Positions 63,237-64,000 of a stretch of 64,000 nucleotides of DNA are shown piece after piece. The notes under the pieces were generated by a model. It worked only from the letters and a program-made list of their open reading frames with translations, made no database searches and was not told the origin of the DNA. The position numbers and the translations under genes are program-made. The stretch lies in contig NC_083654.1 of assembly GCF_963576545.1 (NCBI RefSeq), positions 21,357,622-21,421,621 on the forward strand. The letters are read 5' to 3'. Every line of letters begins with the position of its first letter. Position 1 is the first letter of the stretch. This stretch comes from Limanda limanda. Lineage: Eukaryota; Chordata; Actinopteri; Pleuronectiformes; Pleuronectidae.

Positions 63237-64000
63237 TCACACCAGTTCTAAGAAGTATTTTCCTTCACCTCCACAGGAAAGTGTCTTCAGGTTGTGTGAG
63301 GAATGTAGAAGCTGACCTGGGAGCTGCAGCGCCTCCTGGTGGTTGACCTCACACAACATTCTGCTTCCTGATGAAATGAGTTGAAACTTGTTTCCGTGAC
63401 GATGGGATGAACGAAGCCAGAGGGCAGAAAAACAAACAAACAAAAAACTAAATCAGGTTTTGGAGGATAAAAGGTCGACGACTCTAAAACTGAGCAGAAC
63501 TGATTAATTAGTTATTAATTAATTCGTTTTGTTAGTTAATTTCTATAAAATCAAGTTTGTGATTTCCTGGTCTCGTTGTGTGTTTTCATTCATATTTTTA
63601 ACCATAAACCAGCAGATTAATTAAAATGAGTTTGATGTTTCAGTGACGGTGAATATGGAGAATGTTTATGATCTAAAAACCAGAGTTTATCTCCAATATT
63701 CAGCAGGAGACTTTTAAAATATGAAGAAATCTAAACAGAGTTTGGTGGATTTCAGCTGCAGCTCTTCTGGGTCAGGAAGCAAAGGATCATGGGTAATATT
63801 TAGCGTTCAGTAATAAATAGTTTTATCATCTCAAACTAAAACTAAGAATTTTCAGGGTCGTTAAAGGTTTTTGTTTTTGTTTTGAAAAACTGTTGAAGAC
63901 AACTTGTGTGTTTTTTAAATTTCTTCCAATACAAAGCCTCATTTTATTTCTCTTAAAATGCACAAACAGTGAAACACCCAAACAGGCCTGTGTGTGTGTG

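Larger units (their letters stand above)
60971..64000. other. Downstream intergenic region, repeat-rich, no gene seen
   Basis: Contains G/C homopolymers (62243-62256, 62430-62446), GTTCCAGGCT tandem decamers (62349-62380), a 25-bp triplicate (62596-62670), (TG)n at 62779-62838 and 62950-63045, and (CA)n at 63144-63233. Confidence 0.65.

Overview
The window is vertebrate genomic DNA, most likely from a teleost fish. The genes have small exons in long introns with GT/AG splice sites. There are CpG-rich promoter-like blocks, very abundant microsatellites and minisatellites, hAT-type miniature transposons, retroposon 3' tails and a solo LTR. All three genes I can support lie on the + strand, in the order shisa7, a ZNF865-like zinc-finger gene, then dbp. 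The human counterparts of all three lie on chromosome 19q13, so this looks like a conserved ancestral block.

Region 1 (1-21.8 kb) is shisa7. The last seven coding exons are present (549 codons, ending in a PDZ-binding EVTV). The exon with the signal peptide lies upstream of the window. Its introns are crowded with repeats: a hAT derivative that keeps a BED finger, a 1.36 kb pyrimidine minisatellite running straight into a 3' splice site, a 39-bp hairpin minisatellite, a 1.35 kb CTGTCTCT array, a hAT MITE with a perfect 8-bp target duplication, a solo LTR with a GTTA duplication, and a 0.5 kb GATA array. The probable 3' UTR is about 3.9 kb and holds six TGACCT half-sites at exact 11-bp spacing.

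Region 2 (23.2-34.1 kb) is an intronless-coding C2H2 zinc-finger gene (1337 aa, 12 fingers). A GC-rich noncoding first exon and a small second exon can be modelled upstream.

Region 3 (35.4-61 kb) is dbp, a PAR-bZIP circadian transcription factor. Five exons join in frame to 378 aa. A perfect CRE lies upstream, and the introns carry many CACGTG E-boxes. The remainder (61-64 kb) is repeat-rich and has no recognisable gene.

The three genes are not an operon or a shared pathway: one is a synaptic receptor-auxiliary membrane protein, one a probable nuclear DNA-binding protein and one a clock-output transcription factor. I found no clearly new biological system. The most distinctive signals are the exact DR5 array, a 10-mer occurring five times around dbp, the convergent CTCF-like motifs, a spliced upstream ORF on the zinc-finger transcript, and several transposon insertions whose history can be read inside this window.
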